A program made the position numbers and the translations under genes. Of a stretch of 64,000 nt of DNA, positions 19,494 to 28,148 are shown one piece after another (position 1 is the stretch's first letter; each line of letters opens with the position of its first letter). Below the pieces are notes generated by a model, which saw nothing but the letters and a program-made list of their open reading frames with translations, was not told where the DNA came from and made no database searches. This DNA comes from an uncultured Actinomycetes bacterium (GTDB taxonomy: Bacteria > Actinomycetota > Thermoleophilia > Solirubrobacterales > Solirubrobacteraceae): the NCBI GenBank assembly GCA_937888775.1, contig CALAQT010000146.1, forward strand, positions 6,669 to 70,668. The letters are read 5' to 3'.

Positions 19494-20393
19494 ATGATGA
19501 GTCCCGAGATGAACTTCGCGATTCGCTACCTGACGAAGTACGACTACGACCACGAGGTCGCGGACAACCTCAACGCGCTGCGGGTCAAGCCGGCCGGAAA
19601 CGGTCGTCAGCGCTGTGACGAGTTCAGCGTCCGGTTGATGCCCGAGGTGCGGCTGCACCGCCACGCCGACTACTTCGGCACCGAGGTGGTGGAGTTCGAG
19701 GTCTCACGTCCCCACAAGCACCTGACGATCGACGTGCGCGCACGGGTGAGCACCAAGACCCCGTCCGAACCGCCGCGCGCGACCTGGGACGCGCTGCGCG
19801 AGCCCGCCTACCACGAGGCCGGCGGCGAGTTCCTGCTGCAGACCGACGACGCCTCCGGGCATCCCGCGCTCCAGGAGCTGCTCGCCACAACGCGCGCCGC
19901 GTCGACGCCGCTGGCCACGGTGCTGCTGGTGTCCGAGCTGATCCCCGATCGCTTCGCTTACCGCCAGGGGGCAACCTACGTGGACTCCAAGATCGTAGAC
20001 CTGCTCGAGGCCGGCGGGGGCGTCTGCCAGGACTTCGTGCATCTGGGACTGTGTCTGCTGCGCTATCACGGGATCGCCGCACGCTACGTGTCCGGCTACC
20101 TGTTCGTCTCCGGTTCCGGCCGCAGCCAGGAGTCGGTCGAGGTCGACACGCACGCGTGGCTGGAGGCGCTGCTGCCGGTTCCCGACGGCGGCGAGCCCGT
20201 GTGGGTCGGCGCTGACCCCACCAACCGGGTGCTGGCAGGCGAGAACCACGTAAAGATCGGTCACGGACGCCACTACCCTGACGTGCCGCCGATCAAGGGC
20301 GTTTACCGCGGGGTGGCCAACGCCGCGCTCGACGCCAGCGTGACGATGACCAGGCTCGAGCGCCCGGACCCGGCCTCGATCGCCCGCTCTTAG
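19494..20393 (+). CDS. Transglutaminase-like cysteine protease family protein
   Basis: A 299-residue protein: a beta-rich N-terminal domain (residues 5-95, bacterial transglutaminase N-terminal type) and a transglutaminase core with Cys178 (GGVCQDF), His220 (DTHAW) and Asp241 (GADPTN). Family members act as peptidases or transamidases. No signal peptide, so cytosolic. Third gene of the ATP-grasp/alpha-E cassette, eight bases after the alpha-E stop. ATG 19494 or the Met at residue 6 (ATG 19509, starting MNFAIRYLTKYDY) could be the true start. Confidence 0.93.
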   Translation: MMSPEMNFAIRYLTKYDYDHEVADNLNALRVKPAGNGRQRCDEFSVRLMPEVRLHRHADYFGTEVVEFEVSRPHKHLTIDVRARVSTKTPSEPPRATWDALREPAYHEAGGEFLLQTDDASGHPALQELLATTRAASTPLATVLLVSELIPDRFAYRQGATYVDSKIVDLLEAGGGVCQDFVHLGLCLLRYHGIAARYVSGYLFVSGSGRSQESVEVDTHAWLEALLPVPDGGEPVWVGADPTNRVLAGENHVKIGHGRHYPDVPPIKGVYRGVANAALDASVTMTRLERPDPASIARS

Positions 20394-20454
20394 CGCCAGC
20401 CCTGAGTCGTCGCGTCGGCGCCTGTCACCAGCCTCACGCCGCGGTCAGGGCCCA

Positions 20455-20470
20455 CGACTGAATTCAGTCG
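20455..20470. other. Perfect 16-base palindrome at the cupin stop codon
   Basis: CGACTGAATTCAGTCG reads the same on both strands and spans the TGA stop of the cupin gene, in the short convergent gap after the transglutaminase gene. Function unknown; it could help end transcripts from both sides. Confidence 0.5.
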
Positions 20471-20850
20471 GTCCAGAAGTCCTTGACCATCTCGCCGTCG
20501 CCGCCTTCGGGACGATCAGCGCCGATAGCGATCAGCTCCAGCCCATCAGGGCCACCCTCGAACGCGCGGACCACGCCCGGGGCCACTCTCACCACGTCCC
20601 AGCGCCGCAGCTCAACGATGTCGTCGTCCAGGCGCATCCGGCCGGAGCCCGCGGCGACCACGTAGGCCTCCTCCTGCTCTCGATGACGGTGGCCGTACGG
20701 AGCCTTGAAGCCGGGGCCGTAGCGGAAATAGCTGACCCCCAGGTGCTCCGATTGCATGTGGTTACGGGCAAAGCGGGCCTCGAGGTCGGGGCCGCGGTCG
20801 GCCGCCGAGTCCTCGACTTCCATCAAGTTCTTGATCGTGTAGCCGGGCAT
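20464..20850 (-). CDS. Small cupin-domain protein
   Basis: A 128-residue single-domain cupin (MPGYTIKNLMEVEDSA...). The barrel carries the metal-binding pattern APYGHRHREQEEAYVV (His-x-His, then Glu) and a second motif around VVRVAPGVVRAF, where the usual second His is replaced. The reaction is not predictable. It is convergent with the transglutaminase gene and divergent from the VOC gene at 20920. Confidence 0.85.
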   Translation of the reverse strand: MPGYTIKNLMEVEDSAADRGPDLEARFARNHMQSEHLGVSYFRYGPGFKAPYGHRHREQEEAYVVAAGSGRMRLDDDIVELRRWDVVRVAPGVVRAFEGGPDGLELIAIGADRPEGGDGEMVKDFWTD

Positions 20851-20919
20851 GGGGGCAGTCTATGCCGATCTTACCTCCCGGCCCTATCTACGCCACCGCC
20901 GCGGTGGTAGCGTCGCGCC

Positions 20920-21701
20920 ATGGGAGAACGAACGAAATACACACCCGGGACTTTCAGCTGGACCGACCTGACCACCCCCGATCAAGACGCCGCCAAGCGC
21001 TTCTATGGTGAGTTGTTCGGCTGGGAGCTGATCGACAACCCGGTCGGCGACGGGGTCGTCTACACGACGGCACAGATCGGCGGTAAGGACGTCGCAGCGA
21101 TCTCGCCGCAGCCCCAGCAACAGCGTGACGCGGGCGCACCACCGGCGTGGAACAGCTACATCACCGTGGAGAACGCCGACCAGTCCCTGGCGCGCGCCAA
21201 ACAGCTCGGGGGCACGGTCCATGCGCCGGCGTTCGACGTCATGACCGTCGGCCGGATGGGCGTGATCCAGGATCCCCATGGCGCGTACTTCCTCGTCTGG
21301 GAGCCCAGGGAGCACATCGGCGCCTCGCTGGTCAACGCGCCCGGAGCGATCTCCTGGAACGAGCTCGCCTCGCCGGATCCCCAGGCCTCGGCCGCCTTCT
21401 ATGGCGGACTGTTCGGGTGGCAGACGACGGCGATGGAGGGGATGGACTTCCCCTACCTGGTGATCCAGAACGCCGATGGTCACAGCAACGGCGGGATTGC
21501 TCCAGTGATGCCCCCGGTACCCCGCCGTACTGGCTCGTGTACTTCGGCTCGGACGACGTCGACGCCGATCTGGCCAAGATCTCCGAGCTCGGCGGGAAGG
21601 CGCTGGTCGGGCCGATGGACATCGGCATGGGCAAGATCGCGGTTGCTCAGGATCCGCAGGGCGCGGTGTTCGCGCTCTTCTCCGGGGATTTCGACGACTG
21701 A
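20920..21701 (+). pseudogene. VOC family protein (two glyoxalase modules), one frameshift
   Basis: The start encodes a typical two-module VOC protein: MGERTKYTPGTFSWTDLTTP, FYGELFGWELIDNPVGDG, VIQDPHGAYFLVWEP, then a second module WNELASPDPQASAAFYGGLFGW. Homology shifts frame at 21511-21517, where CCCCCGG replaces what should be a run one base longer (expected MPPGTPPYW). The rest of the second module (PYWLVYFGSDDVDADLAK, ending ALFSGDFDD) continues in the other frame to the TGA at 21699. One missing G or C explains everything. It may be a true recent mutation or a homopolymer read error. Confidence 0.85.
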
Positions 21702-21751
21702 CCGCCGGCGGCGACCGACGGCAGCCCAAGCGCCCCCGCCATAATCGGGTC

Positions 21752-22540
21752 GTGCGATCACGCGGAACCGCGACGCTCGCGCTGCTCATGCTGCTGGCGC
21801 TGCTGAGCGTGGGCTGCGGTCAACAGGGCGCCTCAACGCCGGCTCCAAGCCCGCTTCTCAGCACCGCGCACAACACCGGGGCGGGCTCAGCGCGGAGCAC
21901 CGGGGGGAGCGCAGCGCAGAACGCCGGAGCCGTGCCTCGCGCCCACCCGCAGGCGATCGACCCGGTGGCCGGGGCCGCCAACCCGCCGGGCGCCGCCTCA
22001 TCGGTCCCGTCCGAGGTGAGCGTTGGTCCCTCCGGCACCGGCTCGGATGGCCCGCTCGCCCGGCCGGTGTCCGAGACCCAGGTTCGCCAGGAGCTAGCCC
22101 AGAGTGGCATGTCAGCCAGTCCAAACCAGGCGACGTTGACGCCGAACGGGCTGGCGGTGGCGCCGATCGATGCGCCGACGGCGGTTCAGGAGGTGATCGC
22201 CGCGGGCAACGAGATCGCCCGCCTCCCGTATCGGTACGGCGGAGGCCACGTGACCTACGAGGACACCGCGTATGACTGCTCGGGCTCGATCAGCTTTGTG
22301 TTCGAAGCCGCCCACCTGCTGAGCGGCTCTGTCGTGTCAGGCCAGCTCAAGAATTGGGGGCAGTCCGGCCCCGGCAAGTGGATCACCGTGTTCGCCAACG
22401 CCGGGCACACGTTCATGTACGTGGCCGGGCTGCGGTTCGACACGGTCGCGCTGGCCGAGACCGGATCGCGCTGGTCAGACCGTTCCGCCGACGAGCCGGA
22501 CCTGAGCACGTTCGCCGTCCGCCATCCGCCCGGGCTGTAG
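21752..22540 (+). CDS. NlpC/P60-like lipoprotein
   Basis: A 262-residue exported protein, predicted lipoprotein: LLSVGC gives a lipobox with Cys22. Residues 23-140 are a low-complexity Ala/Ser/Gly/Pro linker, as in wall-spanning proteins. The C-terminal domain resembles NlpC/P60 cysteine peptidases: LPYRYGGGHVTYEDTAYDCSG with Cys176, and NAGHTFMY with His219. It could cleave peptidoglycan peptides (inference). The last codons (VRHPPGL) are the source of the tandem array that follows the stop. Confidence 0.82.
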   Translation: MRSRGTATLALLMLLALLSVGCGQQGASTPAPSPLLSTAHNTGAGSARSTGGSAAQNAGAVPRAHPQAIDPVAGAANPPGAASSVPSEVSVGPSGTGSDGPLARPVSETQVRQELAQSGMSASPNQATLTPNGLAVAPIDAPTAVQEVIAAGNEIARLPYRYGGGHVTYEDTAYDCSGSISFVFEAAHLLSGSVVSGQLKNWGQSGPGKWITVFANAGHTFMYVAGLRFDTVALAETGSRWSDRSADEPDLSTFAVRHPPGL

Positions 22541-22695
22541 GCGCTACCCGTCCGCCATCCTCCCGCGCGTCCGCCACCCGCCCGCGCGTCCGCCACCCGC
22601 CCGCGCGTCCGCCATCCTCCCGCGCGTCCGCCATCCTCCCGCGCGGCCGCCACCCGCCCGTGCGTCCGCCACCCGCCCGGGCTGTGGGCGCTAGC
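22516..22695. repeat. 19-bp tandem array derived from the end of the NlpC gene
   Basis: Six 19-base units of the type CGTCCGCCAYCCKCCCGCG start at 22549, 22568, 22587, 22606, 22625 and 22644. They are bounded by two longer copies (22516-22548 and 22663-22695) that share CGTCCGCCA, CCGCCCGGGCTGT and GGCGCTA. The first longer copy is the last seven codons plus stop of the NlpC gene. The second contains the TAG stop of the convergent hydrolase (22691-22693). Spacing is exact, without spacers, so this is not a CRISPR array. Confidence 0.92.
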
Positions 22696-23607
22696 CGGGC
22701 GCCGGGGTCTGCTCGGCCCTGAAGTCCAGCAGCAGGTCGGTGAAGCGCGCCGCTGCCTCCACCTGGGGGCAGTGCCCGATCCCCGGCAGCAGCTCCAGCC
22801 GCGAACCGGGCACCGCGTCGAGCACCCGTTTGGCGCCGCGCCAGAAGACGATCCGGTCTCGATCGCCCCAGACCAGCAGCACGGGCACCGAGATCTGCTC
22901 CAGGCGGTAGGGCTGGCGGAGCTCGGGGGACCAGGCGATGCGCCGTATCCAGGTAGTGCGCGACGCGGGCACGGCGACGGTGATGCCAGGTGAAGGCGGA
23001 GATCACAGCGGGCTCGACCGAGCCCGGCGAGTGAAACGCCAGTTGCCGGTAGAGCCGGGCCACCGCGGCACGGAGCACGACGGCGGGCACCGGCGTCGGC
23101 AGCGCCAGCAGCGAGCGCAGCAGGGGATCGCGCTGGACCAGATGCAGCAGACGGCTCATCTCCAGCCCGGCCGGCGCGGCGCCCAGCACGCCGGCCAGCC
23201 GGTCGCCGTGGCGTTCGGCCAAGCGCAGCGCGATGCAGCCACCCAGCGAATTACCCACGGCGAGGACGGCCTGGCGCGGCCGGCCGGCCGGCCGCGTAGC
23301 GCATCGCCGCCAGCGTGAACTCGTCAAGCTGGGGCAGGATGGGGTCGGCTCCGAGGCGATCGGCGGCGCCGAAGCCGGGCAGGTCGACTGCCAGCGCGCG
23401 CTGCCCCCGCCGCGCCAGCAGAGCCAGCGTCTGACGCCAGGTGTCGGCGCTGTCGGCGTATCCGTGCAACAGCAGGATCGGCACTCCCCGGCCCTCCAGC
23501 TCCAACACCCGGGTCTGATAGCCCGCCAGCGTCAGCCGGTGCTCGAACAACGGCTGGATCATGCTCTTGCGGGGGCCGCGCCCCGCAATCGGCGCAGCGG
23601 CGGTCAC
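22691..23607 (-). pseudogene. Alpha/beta hydrolase with two frameshifts
   Basis: Three frames together encode one normal-length (about 300 residue) hydrolase. Part one, from GTG 23607, has VPILLLHGYADSADTW and ALAVDLPGFG. Part two has the nucleophile elbow VGNSLGGC. Part three has VPVLLVWGDRDRIV and the His segment LPGIGHCPQVE. The first break is at 23278-23294, where one extra GGCC unit sits in a (GGCC)4 run. The second is at 22925-22929, with one extra G (C on the coding strand) in a run of five. The GTG overlaps the SDR stop (GTGA), so the pair formed an operon. Real decay or sequencing error cannot be told apart from the sequence. Confidence 0.85.
23278..23294. repeat. Tetranucleotide run (GGCC)4 at a frameshift
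   Basis: Four GGCC units plus G sit exactly where the hydrolase frame breaks. Removing one four-base unit restores the expected reading AMRYAAGRPRQAVLAVG. The run is prone to replication slippage, which would switch the gene on and off. Confidence 0.75.
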
Positions 23608-24296
23608 GCTCGCCCGTAGACCGGGATCGCGGCGCCACTGATCGGCGCGGAGTCACCGGACAACAGATGCGAGATCACGCCCGCGATCTCGCTGGGCTTG
23701 ACCCAACGTTCACGATCCGCCTTGGGCATTGAGCTGCGGTTGGCGGGGGTGTCGATCACGCTGGGCAGGATCACATTACAGCGCACGCCGTCGTCGCGGT
23801 ACTCGACCGCGACGGCCTTGGCGAACGCAATCACGGCGGCCTTTGATGCCGCGTACCCGGCAGCGCCTGAGAACGGCTCCAGCGCCGCCCGCGTACTCAC
23901 GCACACGATCGACCCTCCCCCGGCCTTCATCATCGGCACCAGTGCGGCCTGCGTGACCAGATAGGTCGGACGGAGGTTGAGCCTGAACTGGCGCTCGAAT
24001 TCGTCGACCCCCGTCTCGTGGATCCGAGCTCCAGCGGCGAAGCCGCCGACGAGGTTGACCGTCCCGCCCAGCGGCGGGGCGCCGTCAGCGATCGCGGCCG
24101 CGATCACCGCTTGTACGGCGTCGGGATCGAACAGATCGGCCTGCACCAGCTCCAAACCGTCGCGGGGCGCGACTCGTTTGAGCTCCTGCTCGGCGACCCA
24201 CGGGACGACCACGCGCCAGCCGTCGTCGAGCAGACGCGCGACAACCGCGGAACCAAGCCCGCCGGTACCTCCGGTGACGATTGCGCTGCGTTTCAT
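23604..24296 (-). CDS. SDR family oxidoreductase
   Basis: A 230-residue classical short-chain dehydrogenase. It has the cofactor loop TGGTGGLG (8-15) and the catalytic Ser134, Tyr148 and Lys152 (GYAASK). The C-terminal segment PISGAAIPVYGRA is typical of SDRs whose family members often work on acyl or polyketide-like substrates; the substrate here is unknown. First gene of a two-gene unit with the broken hydrolase, divergent from the HD protein 39 bases away. Confidence 0.92.
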   Translation of the reverse strand: MKRSAIVTGGTGGLGSAVVARLLDDGWRVVVPWVAEQELKRVAPRDGLELVQADLFDPDAVQAVIAAAIADGAPPLGGTVNLVGGFAAGARIHETGVDEFERQFRLNLRPTYLVTQAALVPMMKAGGGSIVCVSTRAALEPFSGAAGYAASKAAVIAFAKAVAVEYRDDGVRCNVILPSVIDTPANRSSMPKADRERWVKPSEIAGVISHLLSGDSAPISGAAIPVYGRA

Positions 24297-24335
24297 CTAT
24301 CTGCTGTCCGCACCCCACTTTATCTTCGCTACGCG

Positions 24336-25307
24336 ATGAAAGTCCGGCAATTTGCAGAAGGATGCGATGTCGCCCAAGCGCTGCTGGTTCGCGACGTGCA
24401 GCGACATCGGCGCCGCGACGGGCGTGAGTTCCTGCGCCTGACCGTGGGCGATCGGACCGGCAGCGTGGCCGCGATCGTATCCGATCGCGTCGAGGAAGCC
24501 CACGAGCTTTGCCGCCCCGGCCGCGTGGTCCACCTCAGCGCCAGCTACTCCGTGCACGTCCGCTTCGGTCCTGAGTTGGTGGTCAGGAGCATCCGCACCG
24601 CCGACGCGCACGAATACGTCCGTGATGACCTGATCGACGGGCCGATACGCAACGCCGAGCAGATGGAGTGCGATCTGCGGGAGCTGATCGCCACCGTCCA
24701 GGAACGCCACCTGCGGCGACTGCTGGAGCTCGTGTTCGGCGAGAGCTCACCGACGTGGCTGCGCTACCGGGACGCGCCGGCCGCCAAGCGCTATCACCAG
24801 GCCTACCGCCACGGACTGCTGGAGCACAGCCTGACCGTCGCCCAGGCCGTCGGCGCGATCTCGGCCACCTTCCCTGGGATCGACCGCGACGTAGCAGTCA
24901 CCGGCGCGCTGCTGCACGACATCGGCAAGCTCGAGGCCTACGAGCTGAACGACGATGCGATCTCGATGTCCGATCCCGGGCGACTGTACGGCGAGATTCC
25001 GCTCGGCTACTACCGCGTGCGGCGCGAGATCGAGCAGCTGGACGGGTTCCCGCCCGGGCTTGAGCAGGCGCTCCTGCACATCATCCTCAGTCATCACGGC
25101 TCGCTCGAGCACGGCAGCCCGGTGATCCCGTGTACGCGCGAAGCGACGCTAGTGCACATGATTGACAACCTCGGTGGGCGACTGGGCAGCTTCGACCGGC
25201 TTGAGAGGGAGCTCCCATCCGGAGCGCAGTGGTCGCCCTATGACAAGGGGATCGGCGGCGGCGCCTACTTCGCCACCGCACCCCTGCAGGAGCGCCGGGC
25301 CGCGTAG
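24336..25307 (+). CDS. OB-fold plus HD-domain nuclease, YhaM-like
   Basis: A 323-residue protein arranged like the 3'-5' exoribonuclease YhaM. The N-terminal OB-fold (residues 1-95; GREFLRLTVGDRTGSVAAIV) is followed by an HD phosphohydrolase domain with HGLLEHSLTV, ALLHDIGKLEAY and HIILSHHG as metal ligands. Expected to degrade RNA or single-stranded DNA. ATG 24336 is chosen because the homologous N-terminus MKVRQFAEG starts there; the frame is open further upstream over the SDR gene. Confidence 0.9.
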   Translation: MKVRQFAEGCDVAQALLVRDVQRHRRRDGREFLRLTVGDRTGSVAAIVSDRVEEAHELCRPGRVVHLSASYSVHVRFGPELVVRSIRTADAHEYVRDDLIDGPIRNAEQMECDLRELIATVQERHLRRLLELVFGESSPTWLRYRDAPAAKRYHQAYRHGLLEHSLTVAQAVGAISATFPGIDRDVAVTGALLHDIGKLEAYELNDDAISMSDPGRLYGEIPLGYYRVRREIEQLDGFPPGLEQALLHIILSHHGSLEHGSPVIPCTREATLVHMIDNLGGRLGSFDRLERELPSGAQWSPYDKGIGGGAYFATAPLQERRAA

Positions 25308-25328
25308 GGGCAGAGTTGACGCTGAGGT

Positions 25329-25346
25329 TCGGATCTTCTGATCCGA
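25329..25346. terminator. Small hairpin after the HD nuclease gene
   Basis: TCGGATC pairs with GATCCGA around a TTCT loop, 22 bases after the stop codon. No T tract follows. It could act as a weak terminator before the pafBC promoter. Confidence 0.5.
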
Positions 25347-25451
25347 GGTGTAACAGTTTCGCCACGCGACCGGCAAATATGCGCAAATAGCGCACGTCCA
25401 CATCCGGACCCAAGGCGTGCGATATCGGTCCGCGTCTACAGTTGGTCGTGG

Positions 25452-27563
25452 ATGGCCAAGGACACCGAGAAGCTCATCCGCCAGCTGTCACTGATCTCCT
25501 ACCTGATGGCCGAGCGCCGTCCGGTGACCGCACCGGAGATCCGGCGCGACGTGGAGGGCTATAGCGTGATGAACGAGGACGCGTTTGCGCGGCGCTTCTA
25601 CGCTGACCGCTCCGAGCTCGAGGCGTTGGGGATCGTGCTCTCGATCGAGAAGCCGGTCGACGGGCTGGTCGAGCAGGAGAACTATTCGCTGCCGCCGGAG
25701 AACTTCCACCTGCCGCCGATCGAGTTCTCAGACCAGGAGCTGGCCGCGCTGCGCACCGCGCTGCAGTTGCTCGACGGCGAGTTCGCCTACGCCGAGCCAC
25801 TGCGCCTGGCTCTCCAGCAGATCTCCTGGGGGCGCCCGAGTCCGCTCAACGCCCCGGAGCAGAACACGGTCGCTCTCGGGATCACCGGATCGGCCGGAGG
25901 GCACGATGTCTCACAGCGTCTGGCCAAGATCGAGACCGCGATCTTCCGCCGCAAGACGATCGTATTCGACTACTACACGATGCAGCGCGACGAGGTCGGC
26001 GCGCGCCGCGTGGATCCCTACCAGCTGCTGTTCCAGGGCGGCCAGTTCTACGTGGTCGGGCGCTCGCACGAACGGGGCGCGATCCGGGTCTTCCGGCTCT
26101 CCCGGATCCGGGGCAAGGTTGGTTACGCGACCAAGGCCGAGCACGACTTCCAGCGCCCGGCGAATTTCGATCCGCGGGCCTATGCCAACCGCATCGACTG
26201 GCAGTTCGGGGAGCCGGTGGACACCGCCGAAGTCTGGATCGGCCATCGGATCGCCTGGCAGATCGAGCGCCACTTTGGACGCTACGGCCAGATGCGCGCG
26301 GTCGGAGCTGAGGGCGACCGGATCTTCTCGACCCCCTACGCCAACCAGCGCCAGCTGATCGCCTGGGTCCTAGGGCTCGGCGAGCACGCGCGGGTCGCCG
26401 GACCGCAGGAGCTGCTGGACGAGTTGCGTGAGCGCGTCGGGCTGCTGATCGAGCGGCACACCGGCGAGCCGCAGACCCTGGATCAGTCCGAACCGCCGAG
26501 CGCCGGCGCCGAAGGCGCGGGTGCCTCGGTACGCGACCGCTACGTTGACGCTGTCGAGGTCGAGGAGGGCAACGGGCACCGCCCGGAGGCCGCGATCCGA
26601 CCGGAGCGGTTCGCGCGGCTGGTCACACTCGCCAGCATCCTGATCGACGCCGGCCGCGCCGGACGACCGCTTGATGCCGACGGCCTGTGCAAGGCGCTCA
26701 ACGTTTCAGATCAGGAACTGCGCGAGGACATCTCGGTGCTCAACGTGGTCAACTTCGGCGCCGGGACCTACGTGCTGTACGCGGAGATCGGCCCGGACGG
26801 GACGATCGAGGTCGATCCGGAGCCCTACGGCGACTCGTTCGCCCGGCCGGCGCGGCTGCTGCCGGTCGAGGCCAAGGCGCTGGTGGCGGCAATCGATCTG
26901 ATCGGCGAGCACATCCCCGAGGGGTCGCTCACCTCGGTGCGCCAGAAGGTCGTCACGGCACTCGGAGAGGATCCGGTCCACGGCGGCCTGCAGGTGGCAA
27001 CGCCCGGAGGCGACGATGCCGAGATCGCCGCAGTGGTCTCCCGCGCGATCTCAGGCCGGCGGCTGCTCTCGTTCGAGTACTACAAGGAGAACGAGGATGA
27101 GTTCACCAGCCGGCTGGTGGAGCCCTACGCGCTGATCAACGGACGCGAGGGGTGGTACGTGGCGAGCTTTGACCCGACGCGGGAGAGCGTGCGCCACTTT
27201 CGGCTCGATCGGATCAAGTCCGCGACCGTCACCGAGGAGCGCTTCGAACCGCGCCCGGACGTCGACCCGGCGGCTGATGTGGATGGCTGGCCCAGGACCG
27301 GCGAGGTACCGGCGTCGCGGCGCGCCCAGGTCTGGGTCTCCCCGGAGCGTGCGCGCTGGGCCCGGGAGGAACGCACCGTGATCGGCGAGCTTGCCGACGG
27401 ATCGGTGATCGTCGATCTGGGGTTCGCGGGCGTCGACTGGCTCGTACGCGAGGTTCTCAAGGAGGCCGGCGACGCCGTGGTCCTGGCTCCCGCCGACGCG
27501 CGCGTCGCGGTCCGAGAGGCCGCCGAGGCGATCGGCGCCGGGGCGCAGCTCGTCTTCCGCTAG
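25452..27563 (+). CDS. pafBC: Fused PafB-PafC WYL-domain regulator
   Basis: A 703-residue protein made of two WYL-type regulators joined end to end. Half one: HTH (about 1-80), then a WYL domain with TIVFDYYTMQRDEVGARRVDPYQL reading and the WCX extension to about 335. A linker of about 35 residues follows. Half two: HTH (about 375-435) and a second WYL domain (RRLLSFEYYKENEDEFTSRLVEPYAL region). In mycobacteria PafB and PafC are separate proteins that activate LexA-independent DNA damage genes; single-chain PafBC is known from several actinobacteria. ATG 25452; the 144-base region upstream carries two GCAAATA direct repeats (25373 and 25383). Confidence 0.93.
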   Translation: MAKDTEKLIRQLSLISYLMAERRPVTAPEIRRDVEGYSVMNEDAFARRFYADRSELEALGIVLSIEKPVDGLVEQENYSLPPENFHLPPIEFSDQELAALRTALQLLDGEFAYAEPLRLALQQISWGRPSPLNAPEQNTVALGITGSAGGHDVSQRLAKIETAIFRRKTIVFDYYTMQRDEVGARRVDPYQLLFQGGQFYVVGRSHERGAIRVFRLSRIRGKVGYATKAEHDFQRPANFDPRAYANRIDWQFGEPVDTAEVWIGHRIAWQIERHFGRYGQMRAVGAEGDRIFSTPYANQRQLIAWVLGLGEHARVAGPQELLDELRERVGLLIERHTGEPQTLDQSEPPSAGAEGAGASVRDRYVDAVEVEEGNGHRPEAAIRPERFARLVTLASILIDAGRAGRPLDADGLCKALNVSDQELREDISVLNVVNFGAGTYVLYAEIGPDGTIEVDPEPYGDSFARPARLLPVEAKALVAAIDLIGEHIPEGSLTSVRQKVVTALGEDPVHGGLQVATPGGDDAEIAAVVSRAISGRRLLSFEYYKENEDEFTSRLVEPYALINGREGWYVASFDPTRESVRHFRLDRIKSATVTEERFEPRPDVDPAADVDGWPRTGEVPASRRAQVWVSPERARWAREERTVIGELADGSVIVDLGFAGVDWLVREVLKEAGDAVVLAPADARVAVREAAEAIGAGAQLVFR

Positions 27564-27585
27564 TCACGAGCCCAGAGCCGCCGCT

Positions 27586-28059
27586 TTGAGCCGTCGCGAT
27601 CAGATCAGGATGACCCCGCCGGAGGCAGCGGCGTTCCTGGAACAGCAGCGCGTCGTGATTTGCGCCACGAACGGCCCGCGCGGCTGGCCACACCTAATGC
27701 CACTCTGGTACGTGGTCCGCGACGGTGAGATCTGGGCCTGGACTTACGCCAAGTCCCAGAAGGTGCGAAACCTCAAACGCGATCCGCGCGCGACGCTCCA
27801 GGTGGAATCCGGCGAGCTCTACCAGGAGCTGCGGGGCGTGATGATCGAAGCCCGGGCCCATGTCCATCGTGACCCTGAGCTCGTGGCGGCGCTCGGGGCC
27901 GAGCTGCTGACCCGCTATGGAGGCGGACCGGACGGAGGGGGGGATGGGGACGGGTTCACGGAGGCCGTGCGCGCTCAGGCGGCCAAGCGCGTCGCACTCC
28001 AGTTCGTCGCCGGACGGACCACGAGCTGGGATCACGGCAAGCTCGGCGGCACTTACTAA
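27586..28059 (+). CDS. PPOX-class flavin/F420-binding protein
   Basis: A 157-residue split-barrel protein of the pyridoxamine-5'-phosphate-oxidase-like family. It starts MSRRDQIRMTPPEAAAFL, the common start of F420-type actinobacterial members, followed by ATNGPRGWPHLMPLWYV and a KSQKVRNLKRDPRATL cofactor-phosphate segment. A Gly/Asp-rich insertion lies near residues 111-121. TTG 27586 fits the family N-terminus; ATG 27610 is an alternative. It lies 23 bases after pafBC and may share its transcript. Confidence 0.88.
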   Translation: MSRRDQIRMTPPEAAAFLEQQRVVICATNGPRGWPHLMPLWYVVRDGEIWAWTYAKSQKVRNLKRDPRATLQVESGELYQELRGVMIEARAHVHRDPELVAALGAELLTRYGGGPDGGGDGDGFTEAVRAQAAKRVALQFVAGRTTSWDHGKLGGTY

Positions 28060-28092
28060 GTGGTCTCCGCCGTATTTGCGGTGGCGACCACT
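28059..28092. terminator. Hairpin after the PPOX gene
   Basis: AGTGGTC-TCCGCCG pairs with CGGTGGC-GACCACT with three mismatches around a short AT-rich loop. It starts at the last base of the TAA stop and sits before rmlA. ACTAAGTG occurs at both ends (28055 and 28090), so the second arm also repeats the gene's stop context. Confidence 0.6.
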
Positions 28093-28148
28093 AAGTGCTC
28101 CCCACCACCAGGGCACGCCCGGACCCGCGCCCAAGTACTCTCGCCGTC

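Noticed and set aside
22255..22653. Repetitive Gly/Arg/Trp-rich peptide encoded by the minus strand of the 19-base array
   Set aside because: It arises only from the repeats and runs into antisense of the NlpC gene.
22516..22695. CRISPR array
   Set aside because: Units are contiguous with no unique spacers, are only 19 bases, and match the adjacent gene; no cas gene is near. The same applies to the arrays at 35307, 37743 and 63076.
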